Source: Sulfurovum sp.
Lineage (GTDB): Bacteria > Campylobacterota > Campylobacteria > Campylobacterales > Sulfurovaceae
Reading direction: 5' to 3'
NCBI GenBank assembly: GCA_006212005.1
Contig: SDAZ01000002.1
Span: 1 to 40,715, forward strand
Length of the DNA stretch: 40,715 nucleotides
The position numbers were made by a program, and so were the translations under genes. The notes beneath the pieces were generated by a model. The model did no database searches, was not told the DNA's origin, and saw nothing but the letters and a program-made list of their open reading frames with translations. Shown here piece after piece: positions 1-7,984 of the stretch (position 1 is the first letter of the stretch; each line of letters opens with the position of its first letter).

Positions 1-1181
1 AATTCAATCGCATTTTGAACAATATTGATAATCACTTGTATCAGTTCATTTGGATATATCTCTACTTTTGCATCTTTACAGAAGTGTGTTTTTAGGATTA
101 TTTTTTTCTTGTTGATTGAATTTTCTAAAAAATCTACTGCTTTATGGATAAGTGGTACAAGATAAACCGACTCTTTTAAATTTTTTGGTTTATAAAACTC
201 TCTAAAATCATCAATAGTTTTCGATAAAAATTCCGTATGTTCTTCTATCTCTTGCGATTTTTTATCAATATACTCTTTATCAATTTCAGCACTCATCATG
301 ATTTTAAATCTTAAATTGGTCACAATAGATGCAATTTTACTAATAGGTTGACGCCATTGATGTGAAATCATACTCAACAACTCTCCTGCTTGTGCCAATC
401 TTGATTGTGCAAACATGATACTATTGCTTCGTTGTATCTCTTTTTCATAATCTAAAATAATATGATTTAAGATTTTTGAAAATATCAATGAAAATATAAT
501 AGATAAAAAAATAGCGAAAAAAAGTAACTTTGTATTATCATCAGATTCATCTTCAAATTTTTTCTGCCAAATAAGTTTTTGTGCTTGAATAGAGTTATTG
601 ATATCCGTCTCATTTTTACTGATGACAACATATAAATTAGTCTCTCTTATCTGTTGAACATAACCTATCTTATCGACTATCTTATTTTTTTGACAATCCA
701 TCCCACTATAATAGATATACTTATCAGATTTTGATGCTTCTATAAACTTTTTAACAATATTATTTTTTTGTGAACGATTATATTTATCTTCAAATCCAAT
801 AAATCTAGTAGCACAAGGATGTTTTATTAACTCTCCATTGGCTTTGAAAACAAAAATAAAACCACTATCGTATTTTTTTAAAGACTCAATAAAATCTATC
901 ACACGATTTTCTACCAAAGTATTTGAAGTATTTAACTCTTTTGCATACAATATATTGATAAAAAGTTCAATATATTTACCCTTTTCTCTCAAAAAAAGCT
1001 TATGCCTCTCTTTTAACTCATCTTCATAACGATTTAACTCTTCATTGGAGTAAGTGTCATGTTTGTGCTTTAAAATAACAGATAGAGTAATACCGTAAAA
1101 GATAACCACCAAAAGAGGAAAGACAAGTGTGATTATCAAAAGGTGTTTTGTAAATAGCATTTTAAGCTGTTTAAAATTCAT
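1..1181 (-). CDS. Membrane sensor histidine kinase, 3' part beyond window
   Basis: Partial gene: 393 codons are readable from an ATG at 1181 to the left edge. Residues 14-37 form a membrane helix, about 40-215 an extracytoplasmic sensory region (Cache-like by size and position, inferred), and about 217-236 a second membrane helix. The H-box follows as GELLSMISHQWRQP, with the phosphoacceptor at His274; this form of H-box is common in Campylobacterota kinases. The last readable residues, NELIQVIINIVQNAIE, are the start of the ATP-binding domain with N-box Asn390. The protein should autophosphorylate and pass phosphate to a response regulator outside the window. The signal sensed is unknown. 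A short coding-like frame overlaps its start from upstream (see 1171-1284), suggesting it once followed another gene in an operon. Confidence 0.9.
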   Translation of the reverse strand, partial: MNFKQLKMLFTKHLLIITLVFPLLVVIFYGITLSVILKHKHDTYSNEELNRYEDELKERHKLFLREKGKYIELFINILYAKELNTSNTLVENRVIDFIESLKKYDSGFIFVFKANGELIKHPCATRFIGFEDKYNRSQKNNIVKKFIEASKSDKYIYYSGMDCQKNKIVDKIGYVQQIRETNLYVVISKNETDINNSIQAQKLIWQKKFEDESDDNTKLLFFAIFLSIIFSLIFSKILNHIILDYEKEIQRSNSIMFAQSRLAQAGELLSMISHQWRQPISKIASIVTNLRFKIMMSAEIDKEYIDKKSQEIEEHTEFLSKTIDDFREFYKPKNLKESVYLVPLIHKAVDFLENSINKKKIILKTHFCKDAKVEIYPNELIQVIINIVQNAIE

Positions 1182-1284
1182 TTTTTATACCCTCTTTTAC
1201 GAACATTAGCCATTGTATCTGCAAAAAAGTTTTGTCGATAAATATTTTGCTCTCTATATTTTCGATATCTTCTATTTTGTTTTG
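1171..1284 (-). pseudogene. Possible C-terminal remnant of a gene upstream of the kinase
   Basis: A 37-codon open frame without a plausible start ends at a TAA (1173-1171) just inside the kinase gene, the usual geometry of a translationally coupled upstream gene. Its translation ends in IQWLMFVKEGIKNEF, which looks protein-like, but I cannot name a family. If real, the gene's 5' part was lost where the cysteine-repeat gene now ends (stop at 1272). It could equally be chance in a short AT-rich spacer. Confidence 0.25.
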
Positions 1285-1739
1285 TTACTCTCTTTTTGGA
1301 GGTTATTACAAAATGAGGGATTTTTCTCTACCGCACCCATACAACTGTTTTTGATATTTGAATCTTTTATCATACTACAGTATCCAGAATTTGACTTTGC
1401 ATATCCTATGCATCTATTTTTGATATCTTTATCGACTATCTTGTCACAATAGCCAATATTATTTAAAGAGACCGATAAGCAGTTATTTTGTCTGTCTTTA
1501 TCTTTAATAAACATACAATAACCACTATTTGCCTGAATAATCCCCATACACTCATTTTTTCTATCTTTATCTTTTATCAATCCACAATAATTAAGTGTAA
1601 GAGAAGAAACCCCATAACACATATTTTTCTCATCTGTATAAAGCTGATTTTGATTTAACGAGCCAATCAATGGAGATAAAGCGTAAATTGATGTCGATAG
1701 TAACATAGCACCAATGGCGACAAAACTTATCTTTTTCAT
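1272..1739 (-). CDS. Exported cysteine-repeat protein (23-residue repeat)
   Basis: 155 residues with a signal peptide (MKK, hydrophobic core, likely cleavage after SIYA at about residue 20). The mature part is a tandem repeat of about 23 residues with rough consensus YCxxIKDKDxxNxCxGxxxxNxG, four full copies plus flanking half units. Its ten cysteines lie at 41, 52, 64, 75, 87, 98, 110, 121, 133 and 144, so spacings alternate 11 and 12 without exception, which suggests stacked helical hairpins linked by disulfides in the periplasm. I do not recognise the family. The gene starts 13 bases after the lpoB-like stop and is the last gene of the lipoprotein operon, so an envelope role connected with those proteins is inferred only from position. 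Confidence 0.8.
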   Translation of the reverse strand: MKKISFVAIGAMLLSTSIYALSPLIGSLNQNQLYTDEKNMCYGVSSLTLNYCGLIKDKDRKNECMGIIQANSGYCMFIKDKDRQNNCLSVSLNNIGYCDKIVDKDIKNRCIGYAKSNSGYCSMIKDSNIKNSCMGAVEKNPSFCNNLQKESNKTK

Positions 1740-1752
1740 TTATTGTCCTTTT

Positions 1753-2355
1753 TCAATTGGAAAAGAGTGCTTTTGAACCCACTTTTCTTATCTCTTTCTC
1801 ATCAGCCCACTCTGTTAAACCACTTTCTATATTTGCAAGATTTAGTGTCATTTTGTAATATACATCAACATTTCGACCATCATTTTTCTCGATAGAAGTT
1901 ATCTCCCCATAAAGCTTATAATCTGCTCCAACTTGATTTCCTATCTGTTTAGCTGTATCTTTTTTGACATAAATACTTGATTGATAATCTAACTCATTTT
2001 TCAACTCATCACCTATCTCATTATACGAAGTCACTCTTACTCTTCCACTCTTCAAAAGCGATGTTTTTATCTTGTCTGTGATACTTTTTGTATCTATATG
2101 CTCACTGGTTCTATTTTTCACATGACTAAGCATAACAACAGGTCTATTTTTACCATCTAAGATAGGCGTTTGAAGTAGAGATATCACCATCTTTTCAGCA
2201 ATCATATTTAGGTCGGTTGAACCAAAATTTAGAGTTGTTTGCTCTACATCTTGAGTATTTTTATACGATACATTACCACTATAAGCATTTGTAGATGCAC
2301 ATCCACTTAAAAGCAATGCAATGGTTGAAATCACGACTTTATTATATATCTTCAT
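1753..2355 (-). CDS. lpoB: LpoB-like outer-membrane lipoprotein (PBP activator family)
   Basis: 200 residues with a lipobox (LLLSGC, lipidated Cys19; Ala at +2 predicts outer-membrane sorting). After a short linker comes the LpoB/YcfM-type domain: PVVMLSHVKNRTSEHIDT, then a KIKTSLLKSGRVRV stretch and a GADYKLYGEITSI strand. In Escherichia coli, LpoB reaches through the peptidoglycan and activates the synthase PBP1B. The partner here could be the class A PBP encoded at 4738-6843, but this is inferred. The length is close to that of E. coli LpoB. The gene lies 11 bases after the YcfL-like gene, the same neighbourhood as ycfL-lpoB in enterobacteria, which supports the assignment. The start ATG has a good AGGAG site. 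Confidence 0.85.
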   Translation of the reverse strand: MKIYNKVVISTIALLLSGCASTNAYSGNVSYKNTQDVEQTTLNFGSTDLNMIAEKMVISLLQTPILDGKNRPVVMLSHVKNRTSEHIDTKSITDKIKTSLLKSGRVRVTSYNEIGDELKNELDYQSSIYVKKDTAKQIGNQVGADYKLYGEITSIEKNDGRNVDVYYKMTLNLANIESGLTEWADEKEIRKVGSKALFSN

Positions 2356-2366
2356 TTTTTTATCTC

Positions 2367-2774
2367 CTATTGTTTCGCACGAATATAAAATTTAAAAGTT
2401 TCAGCTTTTGGTGTAATCGCCATAGACTTTAAAGCTAATGTATCACTAGCATCAAGAACAAACGGTGTCCAATTGGACAACCCCTCCCCCACTTCAAAAC
2501 CTGTCGTATCATACCATTTAAACTTATACTCCAACTCATGTTGAGCACCATCTCGATTTGTAATATTCACATTTGCCTCTAAAAGGTCATTGGTAAATCT
2601 TGAATTGTACCCATCGATTGAGACTTTATAGTTAAGAGGGATATTATTGATGATAACCTCACTATTTTGACTCTTCAAAACATTACTACTACTTGGGTCA
2701 ACACCAATTTGTCCACAACCAGATACCAACAATGTGACTAAAACACAAAACATCATATTCAATTTTTTATTCAT
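2367..2774 (-). CDS. YcfL-like (DUF1425) lipoprotein
   Basis: 135 residues; lipobox LLVSGC with Cys20 and Gly at +2. The body is a small beta-sandwich type domain including LEYKFKWYDTTGFEV and a TPFVLDASDTLALKSMAI stretch, typical of the YcfL/DUF1425 family. The biochemical role of the family is not known; it is repeatedly found next to lpoB. Here it lies between the COG3014-type lipoprotein (18 bases upstream) and lpoB (11 bases downstream), so all three are probably co-transcribed and act in the envelope. The start is preceded by AAAGGAG. Confidence 0.8.
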   Translation of the reverse strand: MNKKLNMMFCVLVTLLVSGCGQIGVDPSSSNVLKSQNSEVIINNIPLNYKVSIDGYNSRFTNDLLEANVNITNRDGAQHELEYKFKWYDTTGFEVGEGLSNWTPFVLDASDTLALKSMAITPKAETFKFYIRAKQ

Positions 2775-2792
2775 CTAATCTCCTTTAAAATA

Positions 2793-4274
2793 TTATTTAC
2801 AAATCGTTTTACTTTTAACATCCAAAATAGCATAACTATTTTTTAAATTTTTTCCAGCTTCAAATTTAAGAGGTTGTGATGCTAAAACAGAGCCATTTTT
2901 ATTGACCACATAAGCGGTATAAGTTTGTCCTTCATCTCGATTGAAAGATAAAGCGTGTATCGCGGATGGAAGTGTATCCCATCCTCTTGTATCTGCTTTG
3001 GAAGTCACGGCATTGACAACACTCATTCCAAGTCCAACCGCAGCACTCACAAAAACATTTCCACTATCAGCTTTTTCGGATATCTGTTCACTAATAGCTG
3101 TTTTTCCACCAACATTGATAACTTGTCTTAAAATAATACCCGTAACTCTCTCTTTAAAAGTATTCACCACAATCGCATCAATATCACTCAAAATCGAAGA
3201 TTTGGCAACCACATTTCCACTAGCATCCTTGACGATAACACTTTCTTTATTCTGCAAATCAAGATTGAAAGTTGGAAAAGAGGTAAATTGCATCGCACTG
3301 CCGATATAAATAGGCACTTTCATCTGCTCTTTTTTCGGACTTGAAGCCAAATTTATAAAGATTTCAGCTCTTTTATCCGACATATTTGAACTCATAGCAA
3401 ACTTTTTAGCATAACCTTGGTATTCGCTAGAACTTTCACCATAGGCTTTTTTTGCATAGTAGAGAAGTTTTTGTTTGATGATATCCGAATCAGAATAAAA
3501 ATCATACGCTTTTTTAATATCAATATATGCATCATCCCACTCACCATTTTCTTCAAAAACAAGTGCGGATACATAATAAGCAAAAGGGTTTTGATAAGGC
3601 ATATGTTCAGAACTCACACCTTCAAAAAGTGGTTTCAATTTTTCATAAATAGAAACTCGAGACTTTTGATATCGCTGTTTTCTAAGAGGTAATTTTTGCT
3701 CTTCTTGAGCCTGTTTAACATCCTCTTTTTTATACTCCGCTATCTCTTGTTCAAATTTTTGTTTCTCTTCCATCTGCTTTTTGTAAGAGTTCATTATCTC
3801 AACTCTGGCTTTTTCTTTATCATTTAACATAAGATAATTGATGGCTTTATAGTTGTGCATCATCACTTTCTCATATCCATCACCCTCATAATCCAAAAAA
3901 GTATCATTTAAAAATGAAGCCGTAACATAACTAAGCGTTCTTGAAGTTGAGATAAGACCTTTATTCTCAAAAAATTTATATTTATTTATCGCTTTATCAA
4001 AATATTGATTACTCGAGGCATAATCTCTTTGCTGATAAGCATAACCACCAAGATTTAGATAACTATTTAAGTCATCATTTTTCTCTTTTGCCAATGAGCG
4101 ATAGTTACTACTCATATCGCAACTTTCACTATATTTTGCCTCTTTGTTACTTAAGCCCAAAGGCGTTACAATATCAAAATTTCTTATGCTATCTGGAAGG
4201 TTCAGATTTTTCTGACAACCACTAAATGGTAAAGTTAACGCAACAAGTAAAGAATATTTATAAAAATTGTTCAT
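2793..4274 (-). CDS. COG3014-type lipoprotein with TPR-like N-terminal half
   Basis: 493 residues; lipobox LPFSGC with Cys20 and Gln at +2. Residues about 55-290 are helical and resemble tetratricopeptide repeats (LNSYLNLGGYAYQQRDYASS; a second unit around YYVSALVFEENGEWDDAY), with a charged coiled-coil segment rich in K, E and Q between them. The C-terminal part (about 310-490) is predicted to be beta-rich, with a glycine/alanine-rich stretch near FVSAAVGLGMSVVNAV. This matches the uncharacterised COG3014 group that is found next to ycfL/lpoB-like genes. It is the first gene of the operon; the ATG follows ATAGGAG. Function unknown; an envelope scaffold role is a guess from the repeats and neighbours. 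Confidence 0.8.
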   Translation of the reverse strand: MNNFYKYSLLVALTLPFSGCQKNLNLPDSIRNFDIVTPLGLSNKEAKYSESCDMSSNYRSLAKEKNDDLNSYLNLGGYAYQQRDYASSNQYFDKAINKYKFFENKGLISTSRTLSYVTASFLNDTFLDYEGDGYEKVMMHNYKAINYLMLNDKEKARVEIMNSYKKQMEEKQKFEQEIAEYKKEDVKQAQEEQKLPLRKQRYQKSRVSIYEKLKPLFEGVSSEHMPYQNPFAYYVSALVFEENGEWDDAYIDIKKAYDFYSDSDIIKQKLLYYAKKAYGESSSEYQGYAKKFAMSSNMSDKRAEIFINLASSPKKEQMKVPIYIGSAMQFTSFPTFNLDLQNKESVIVKDASGNVVAKSSILSDIDAIVVNTFKERVTGIILRQVINVGGKTAISEQISEKADSGNVFVSAAVGLGMSVVNAVTSKADTRGWDTLPSAIHALSFNRDEGQTYTAYVVNKNGSVLASQPLKFEAGKNLKNSYAILDVKSKTICK

Positions 4275-4393
4275 TTTAGTTCTCCTATATATTAAAATAA
4301 TATGATGAATATACTTATATAAAACTTAAAATAGTGAATTTAAAATCACTCTCTTAAAATAATATTTTTTGAGTTAAAGTGAGATTTTATATT

Positions 4394-4415
4394 CACTCTC
4401 ATCTTCATGAGAGTG
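4394..4415. terminator. Perfect 9-bp hairpin between the acidic-protein gene and the lipoprotein operon
   Basis: CACTCTCAT and ATGAGAGTG pair perfectly around the tetraloop CTTC. It lies 29 bases beyond the stop of the minus-strand gene at 4444-4704 and probably ends that transcript. The better T-tract (TTATTTTT at 4416-4423) is on the plus side. The rest of 4275-4443 is AT-rich with further imperfect repeats of TCACTCTC/AGTGA and should contain the lipoprotein operon promoter, but I cannot pick one -10 box with confidence. Confidence 0.65.
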
Positions 4416-4443
4416 TTATTTTTGGAGGATAAAATTTAGGATA

Positions 4444-4704
4444 CTACTCTTGAGTTTTCATATCAATGAGTTCATCTAAAATCTCTTTAGCTTCTTCTTC
4501 GCTCATCTCATCATCTTCGATATCATTTAAAATCTCTTGACACTCACTTAACATATTTTGAAAATCTTTAAGCTCCTCTTTGTCTTCATTTGAAGCAGTT
4601 TTACTCTTATCTATCTTTTCAAATAGCTCATCTATCGCATCTTCCAAATCTGGTATAATCTCATTTAAGAGTAAGTTTTTTAACTTCTCGCTATTTTTCA
4701 TCAA
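4444..4704 (-). CDS. Small acidic helical protein, function unknown
   Basis: 86 residues, strongly acidic at the C-terminal end (NDIEDDEMSEEEAKEIL), with leucine/isoleucine spacing typical of two long amphipathic helices or a short coiled coil. No signal peptide and no cysteine pair. It starts 33 bases after the stop of the penicillin-binding protein gene and has AGGAGAAAA just before its ATG, so it is very likely translated as the last gene of that operon. I do not recognise the family. The base pattern is that of real coding sequence and it ends just before a hairpin. Confidence 0.7.
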   Translation of the reverse strand: MMKNSEKLKNLLLNEIIPDLEDAIDELFEKIDKSKTASNEDKEELKDFQNMLSECQEILNDIEDDEMSEEEAKEILDELIDMKTQE

Positions 4705-4737
4705 TTTTTCTCCTATGTTTTAAATTTAATTTTTAGA

Positions 4738-6843
4738 TTACATTCCACCACTGCCCTCATCTTGAGCAGGGGTTTCTTCATTTACAGAGGCTTGTGTATC
4801 CTCTTGTGCTGGTGTCTCTTCATTACCATTTTGTTCCGTTGGCTCTTCCAAGACAACCCCATCTTCAGTCACACTATCATTATCGTCAGTAATATTTTGC
4901 TCCGTTGGTTCTGGCAAAATAGGCTGAATAGGTAGAGGTGATGTATTAGTATAGATTAGACTACCATCTCCCCAAACCCCTTGAGGTCGTACAAATCTTC
5001 TTTGCATATTTGGATATTTTTGATAAAGATGCTTAAAAAAGTAGCTAAATGCAGGTCCAGAAATACTTCCACCCGTAGCTTTTCGACTGATTGGTTTATT
5101 ATTGTCTCTTCCCATCCATACGATTAACTCCGTTGTTGGTGAATATCCACAAAACCACGCATCAACACCCTCATTGGTTGTTCCAGTTTTTCCTGCAAGT
5201 TCTATCCCAGCTACTACTCCTTTTGTTCCTGTTCCTCTCGAAATTACATCTTGAAGCATAGAAGTCATAAGGTATGCTTGTTGTGGTGTTGTAAAATTTA
5301 CCACCAAATTTGATGGACTCTCCCAAATCACATTTCCTTTTCTAGCAACAACCTTACTGATAAGTCTAGGCTCTTTCATATCTCCACCTGAAGCAAAAAT
5401 AGTGTACATATGTGCCATATCCATAGGACTTAAACCCAGATTTCCCAAAGAGATAGACATATCTTGAGGAACATGAGCTACTTTTAATAGTGCCAATTTA
5501 TCTAAAACCCTTTGAAGTCCTATCTCGGTTACCAGATTGATAGTCGCTAAGTTTCTTGAATGAACCAAGGCTTCTCTCATATTTACAAATCCTAGATAAT
5601 CACCTTCATAATTTTTTGGTTTCCATGTTACCAATTTCCCATTTTCATAATATTGGAAAGTTCGAGCCACATCGGTAAGTTGAGTTGCTGGATTATAACC
5701 GATATCAAGTGCCGTTTGATAGATAAATGGTTTAAAAGCCGAACCTGGTTGACGAACCATCATCGTAGCACGATTAAATTGACTTTTTTCATAATCAACC
5801 CCACCAACAAGAGCTTTTATATCCCCTGTTGCATTGTCAATCGCAATAATTGCACCGTTAAGTGTTGTTGTTCTTCGATTTTCACCAGTTGAACGAAGTG
5901 CATTATCATAAGCATATCGAAGTGCCTCTTCAGCAATATGTTGTTGTGTCAAATCAATAGTTGTATAGATGGTATATCCACCACTTTTGATATTTGGAAA
6001 CTCTTTTTGAAGTCTTTTTACAACTTCATCAGAAACATAAGGCGAATTATTGTGCGTTATGCTATCAGCATAAACTTTCGGTGTCTCTTTAACCGCTTCT
6101 AAATACTCCTCTTGCGTTATCCATTTTATCTCTTTCATTCGATTTAGAACTGTATTTGCTCTATCCAATGTTTTATCATAATGTTTTGTTGGGTCAAGTT
6201 GAGAAGGAGCTTTTGGCATACCAGCCAACATCGCACACTCTTTTAAGGTTAACTCATCTAAATTTTTATTGAAATACCCCATAGCAGCTGTTTTAACACC
6301 ATAATAATTTTTACCAAAATAGATTTTATTGAGATATCTTTCTAAAATTTCCTCTTTGCTTAAAGCATTTTCTATCTTCATCGCTAAAATCATCTCACGA
6401 ATCTTTCGAGTATAACTTTTTTCAGAAGTAAGTAACTCATTTTTTATGAGCTGTTGAGTTAGTGTACTTCCACCCTCTTTTTTTGTACCAGATTTAAAAT
6501 TGGTCAACATAGCTCTCATAATCGCACTAGGATTTATCCCTTTATGCTCAAAAAATTGAGTATCTTCAATAGCAACTAATGCCTCAACCATATCCCCAGG
6601 AATCTCATCATATTTGGCGTAAATTCGGTGTTCACTTCTATTGTCTTCTTCGTTTTTTGCAACCAAATAGGTAATCATTCTACCTTTGCTATCTAAGATT
6701 AGTGATGAAGTTGGAGGATTATAATCAATGAGTTTATCAGCATCTAGTTTTATCTCATAAAAAGCGTAAATGAGGGCGAAAGTCAAGGAGACTAAGAAGA
6801 CTACTAACAATATAAAAGAGTTTTTAATTAAAGAGTGTATCAT
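4738..6843 (-). CDS. pbpA: Class A penicillin-binding protein (PBP1A type)
   Basis: 701 residues. This bifunctional peptidoglycan synthase polymerises glycan strands and cross-links stem peptides in the periplasm. A short cytoplasmic tail and one membrane helix (about 9-29) precede the GT51 glycosyltransferase domain, with EDTQFFEH (catalytic Glu93) and GGSTLTQQLIKN. The transpeptidase domain has SAFK (nucleophile Ser368), SRN at 429-431 and KTGT at 552-555, so both activities look intact. The last 60 residues are a disordered Pro/Glu/Thr/Gln tail with internal duplications (EPTEQN twice, NEETPAQ twice). The gene follows bioF after 49 bases and is followed by a small acidic protein gene. An LpoB-like lipoprotein is encoded about 2.4 kb downstream and may be its activator. 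Confidence 0.95.
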   Translation of the reverse strand: MIHSLIKNSFILLVVFLVSLTFALIYAFYEIKLDADKLIDYNPPTSSLILDSKGRMITYLVAKNEEDNRSEHRIYAKYDEIPGDMVEALVAIEDTQFFEHKGINPSAIMRAMLTNFKSGTKKEGGSTLTQQLIKNELLTSEKSYTRKIREMILAMKIENALSKEEILERYLNKIYFGKNYYGVKTAAMGYFNKNLDELTLKECAMLAGMPKAPSQLDPTKHYDKTLDRANTVLNRMKEIKWITQEEYLEAVKETPKVYADSITHNNSPYVSDEVVKRLQKEFPNIKSGGYTIYTTIDLTQQHIAEEALRYAYDNALRSTGENRRTTTLNGAIIAIDNATGDIKALVGGVDYEKSQFNRATMMVRQPGSAFKPFIYQTALDIGYNPATQLTDVARTFQYYENGKLVTWKPKNYEGDYLGFVNMREALVHSRNLATINLVTEIGLQRVLDKLALLKVAHVPQDMSISLGNLGLSPMDMAHMYTIFASGGDMKEPRLISKVVARKGNVIWESPSNLVVNFTTPQQAYLMTSMLQDVISRGTGTKGVVAGIELAGKTGTTNEGVDAWFCGYSPTTELIVWMGRDNNKPISRKATGGSISGPAFSYFFKHLYQKYPNMQRRFVRPQGVWGDGSLIYTNTSPLPIQPILPEPTEQNITDDNDSVTEDGVVLEEPTEQNGNEETPAQEDTQASVNEETPAQDEGSGGM

Positions 6844-6892
6844 TTTTCAAAATATCCTTAAATTCAAATAATATTCAATTATATCAAATTTT

Positions 6893-7984
6893 TTATTGAT
6901 TGTGACTAATCAATCTTAATAACTCTCTTAAATCATCATTATCTTGTGATACTCTAGGGATGATTCTGAGTATTGGAGTTTTAACCGTTGGTGGTCGTAT
7001 CGCTCCGACAAGATAGCCTTTTTCGATAAGTTTTTTTTGCATATTGAGGGTATCTGTGCTACTTTTCATCTCAATTGCCAAAATAGAAGATTTTAACTCT
7101 ATCTTGAGCTGTTCATTGATGAGTTCTCGAATCATTTTAAGTTTATCATTAAAATAATCCAAATTTGACACTATAAAATCAATATTTACATGAGCTAAAA
7201 CAACATCAAAAAGCGACGGAGCAGTTGAGTAAATAATGGGTTTTGCACGATTTTCTAAAAAAGAAATAATCTCTTTTGTTGCCAAAATATATGCACCATA
7301 ACTTCCATAAGCCTTACCTAAAGTTCCCATTTTGATATGTGTTGGCTTAACTTTTATATTAAAATAATCAAAAATTCCTAAAAGTCTATCCCCAATCACC
7401 CCTGCACTATGAGCTTCGTCAACTATAAGAATCGACTCACTCTCATCTGCAAAATCGATAATCTCTTTAGAAACCAAATCGCCAAGCATGGAGTAAACCC
7501 CCTCAATAGCAATAATATTTCTCTTTTTTGAAAACTGAGCAAATTTTAATTTTAAATCTTCAATATCGTTGTGCTTAAAGATAATAACCCTATCGCCCAA
7601 AAGTCGACTCGCCATCACCCCGCTCGCGTGATACTCCTCATCCATAAAAAGCATATCATTTTTACGAACCAACGACTCTATCAACGCCATATTTGCCAAA
7701 AAACCACTACCCACACAAATCGCAGATTCAAATCCATTTAAATGAGCCAGTTTATCTTCAAAATCTTTATGTATCTGATGGTAACCATTGACTAGCATAC
7801 TCGCTTTTGGAGCTATGCTACTATAACTTTTTAAGACTTTAGTGGCTTTATCAATATGAGAAGCCTTAGAAGCTAAACCTAGATAATCATTTGAAGCAAA
7901 ATCTTGAAGTTCATCCTCAAAAACAACTCTTTGGCGAAATCGATTTGCTTTTTTTATAGCTTCTAACTCTTGCGTATATCTCAA
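6893..7984 (-). CDS. bioF: 8-amino-7-oxononanoate synthase family (BioF/KBL) enzyme
   Basis: PLP-dependent alpha-oxoamine synthase, about 363 residues. The family condenses an acyl-CoA with an amino acid; BioF makes KAPA from pimeloyl thioester and alanine in biotin synthesis. Visible motifs are FASNDYLGLAS near the N-terminus, VDEAHSAGVIGDRLLG (Asp contacting the PLP ring), and KMGTLGKAYGSYGAY containing the Schiff-base lysine. I chose the TTG at 7984, which overlaps the previous gene's TGA as TTGA and has AAGAAGG nine bases upstream. An in-frame TTG at 7993 is the alternative, but it touches the ribosome site. No other bio genes are nearby, so 2-amino-3-ketobutyrate-CoA ligase or another family member cannot be excluded. 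Confidence 0.85.
   Translation of the reverse strand: MRYTQELEAIKKANRFRQRVVFEDELQDFASNDYLGLASKASHIDKATKVLKSYSSIAPKASMLVNGYHQIHKDFEDKLAHLNGFESAICVGSGFLANMALIESLVRKNDMLFMDEEYHASGVMASRLLGDRVIIFKHNDIEDLKLKFAQFSKKRNIIAIEGVYSMLGDLVSKEIIDFADESESILIVDEAHSAGVIGDRLLGIFDYFNIKVKPTHIKMGTLGKAYGSYGAYILATKEIISFLENRAKPIIYSTAPSLFDVVLAHVNIDFIVSNLDYFNDKLKMIRELINEQLKIELKSSILAIEMKSSTDTLNMQKKLIEKGYLVGAIRPPTVKTPILRIIPRVSQDNDDLRELLRLISHNQ

Noticed and set aside
2941-3309. 122-codon plus-strand frame opposite the COG3014-type gene
   Set aside because: Shadow frame: the minus-strand lipoprotein is a clear coding sequence with a lipobox, and the plus translation resembles no protein.
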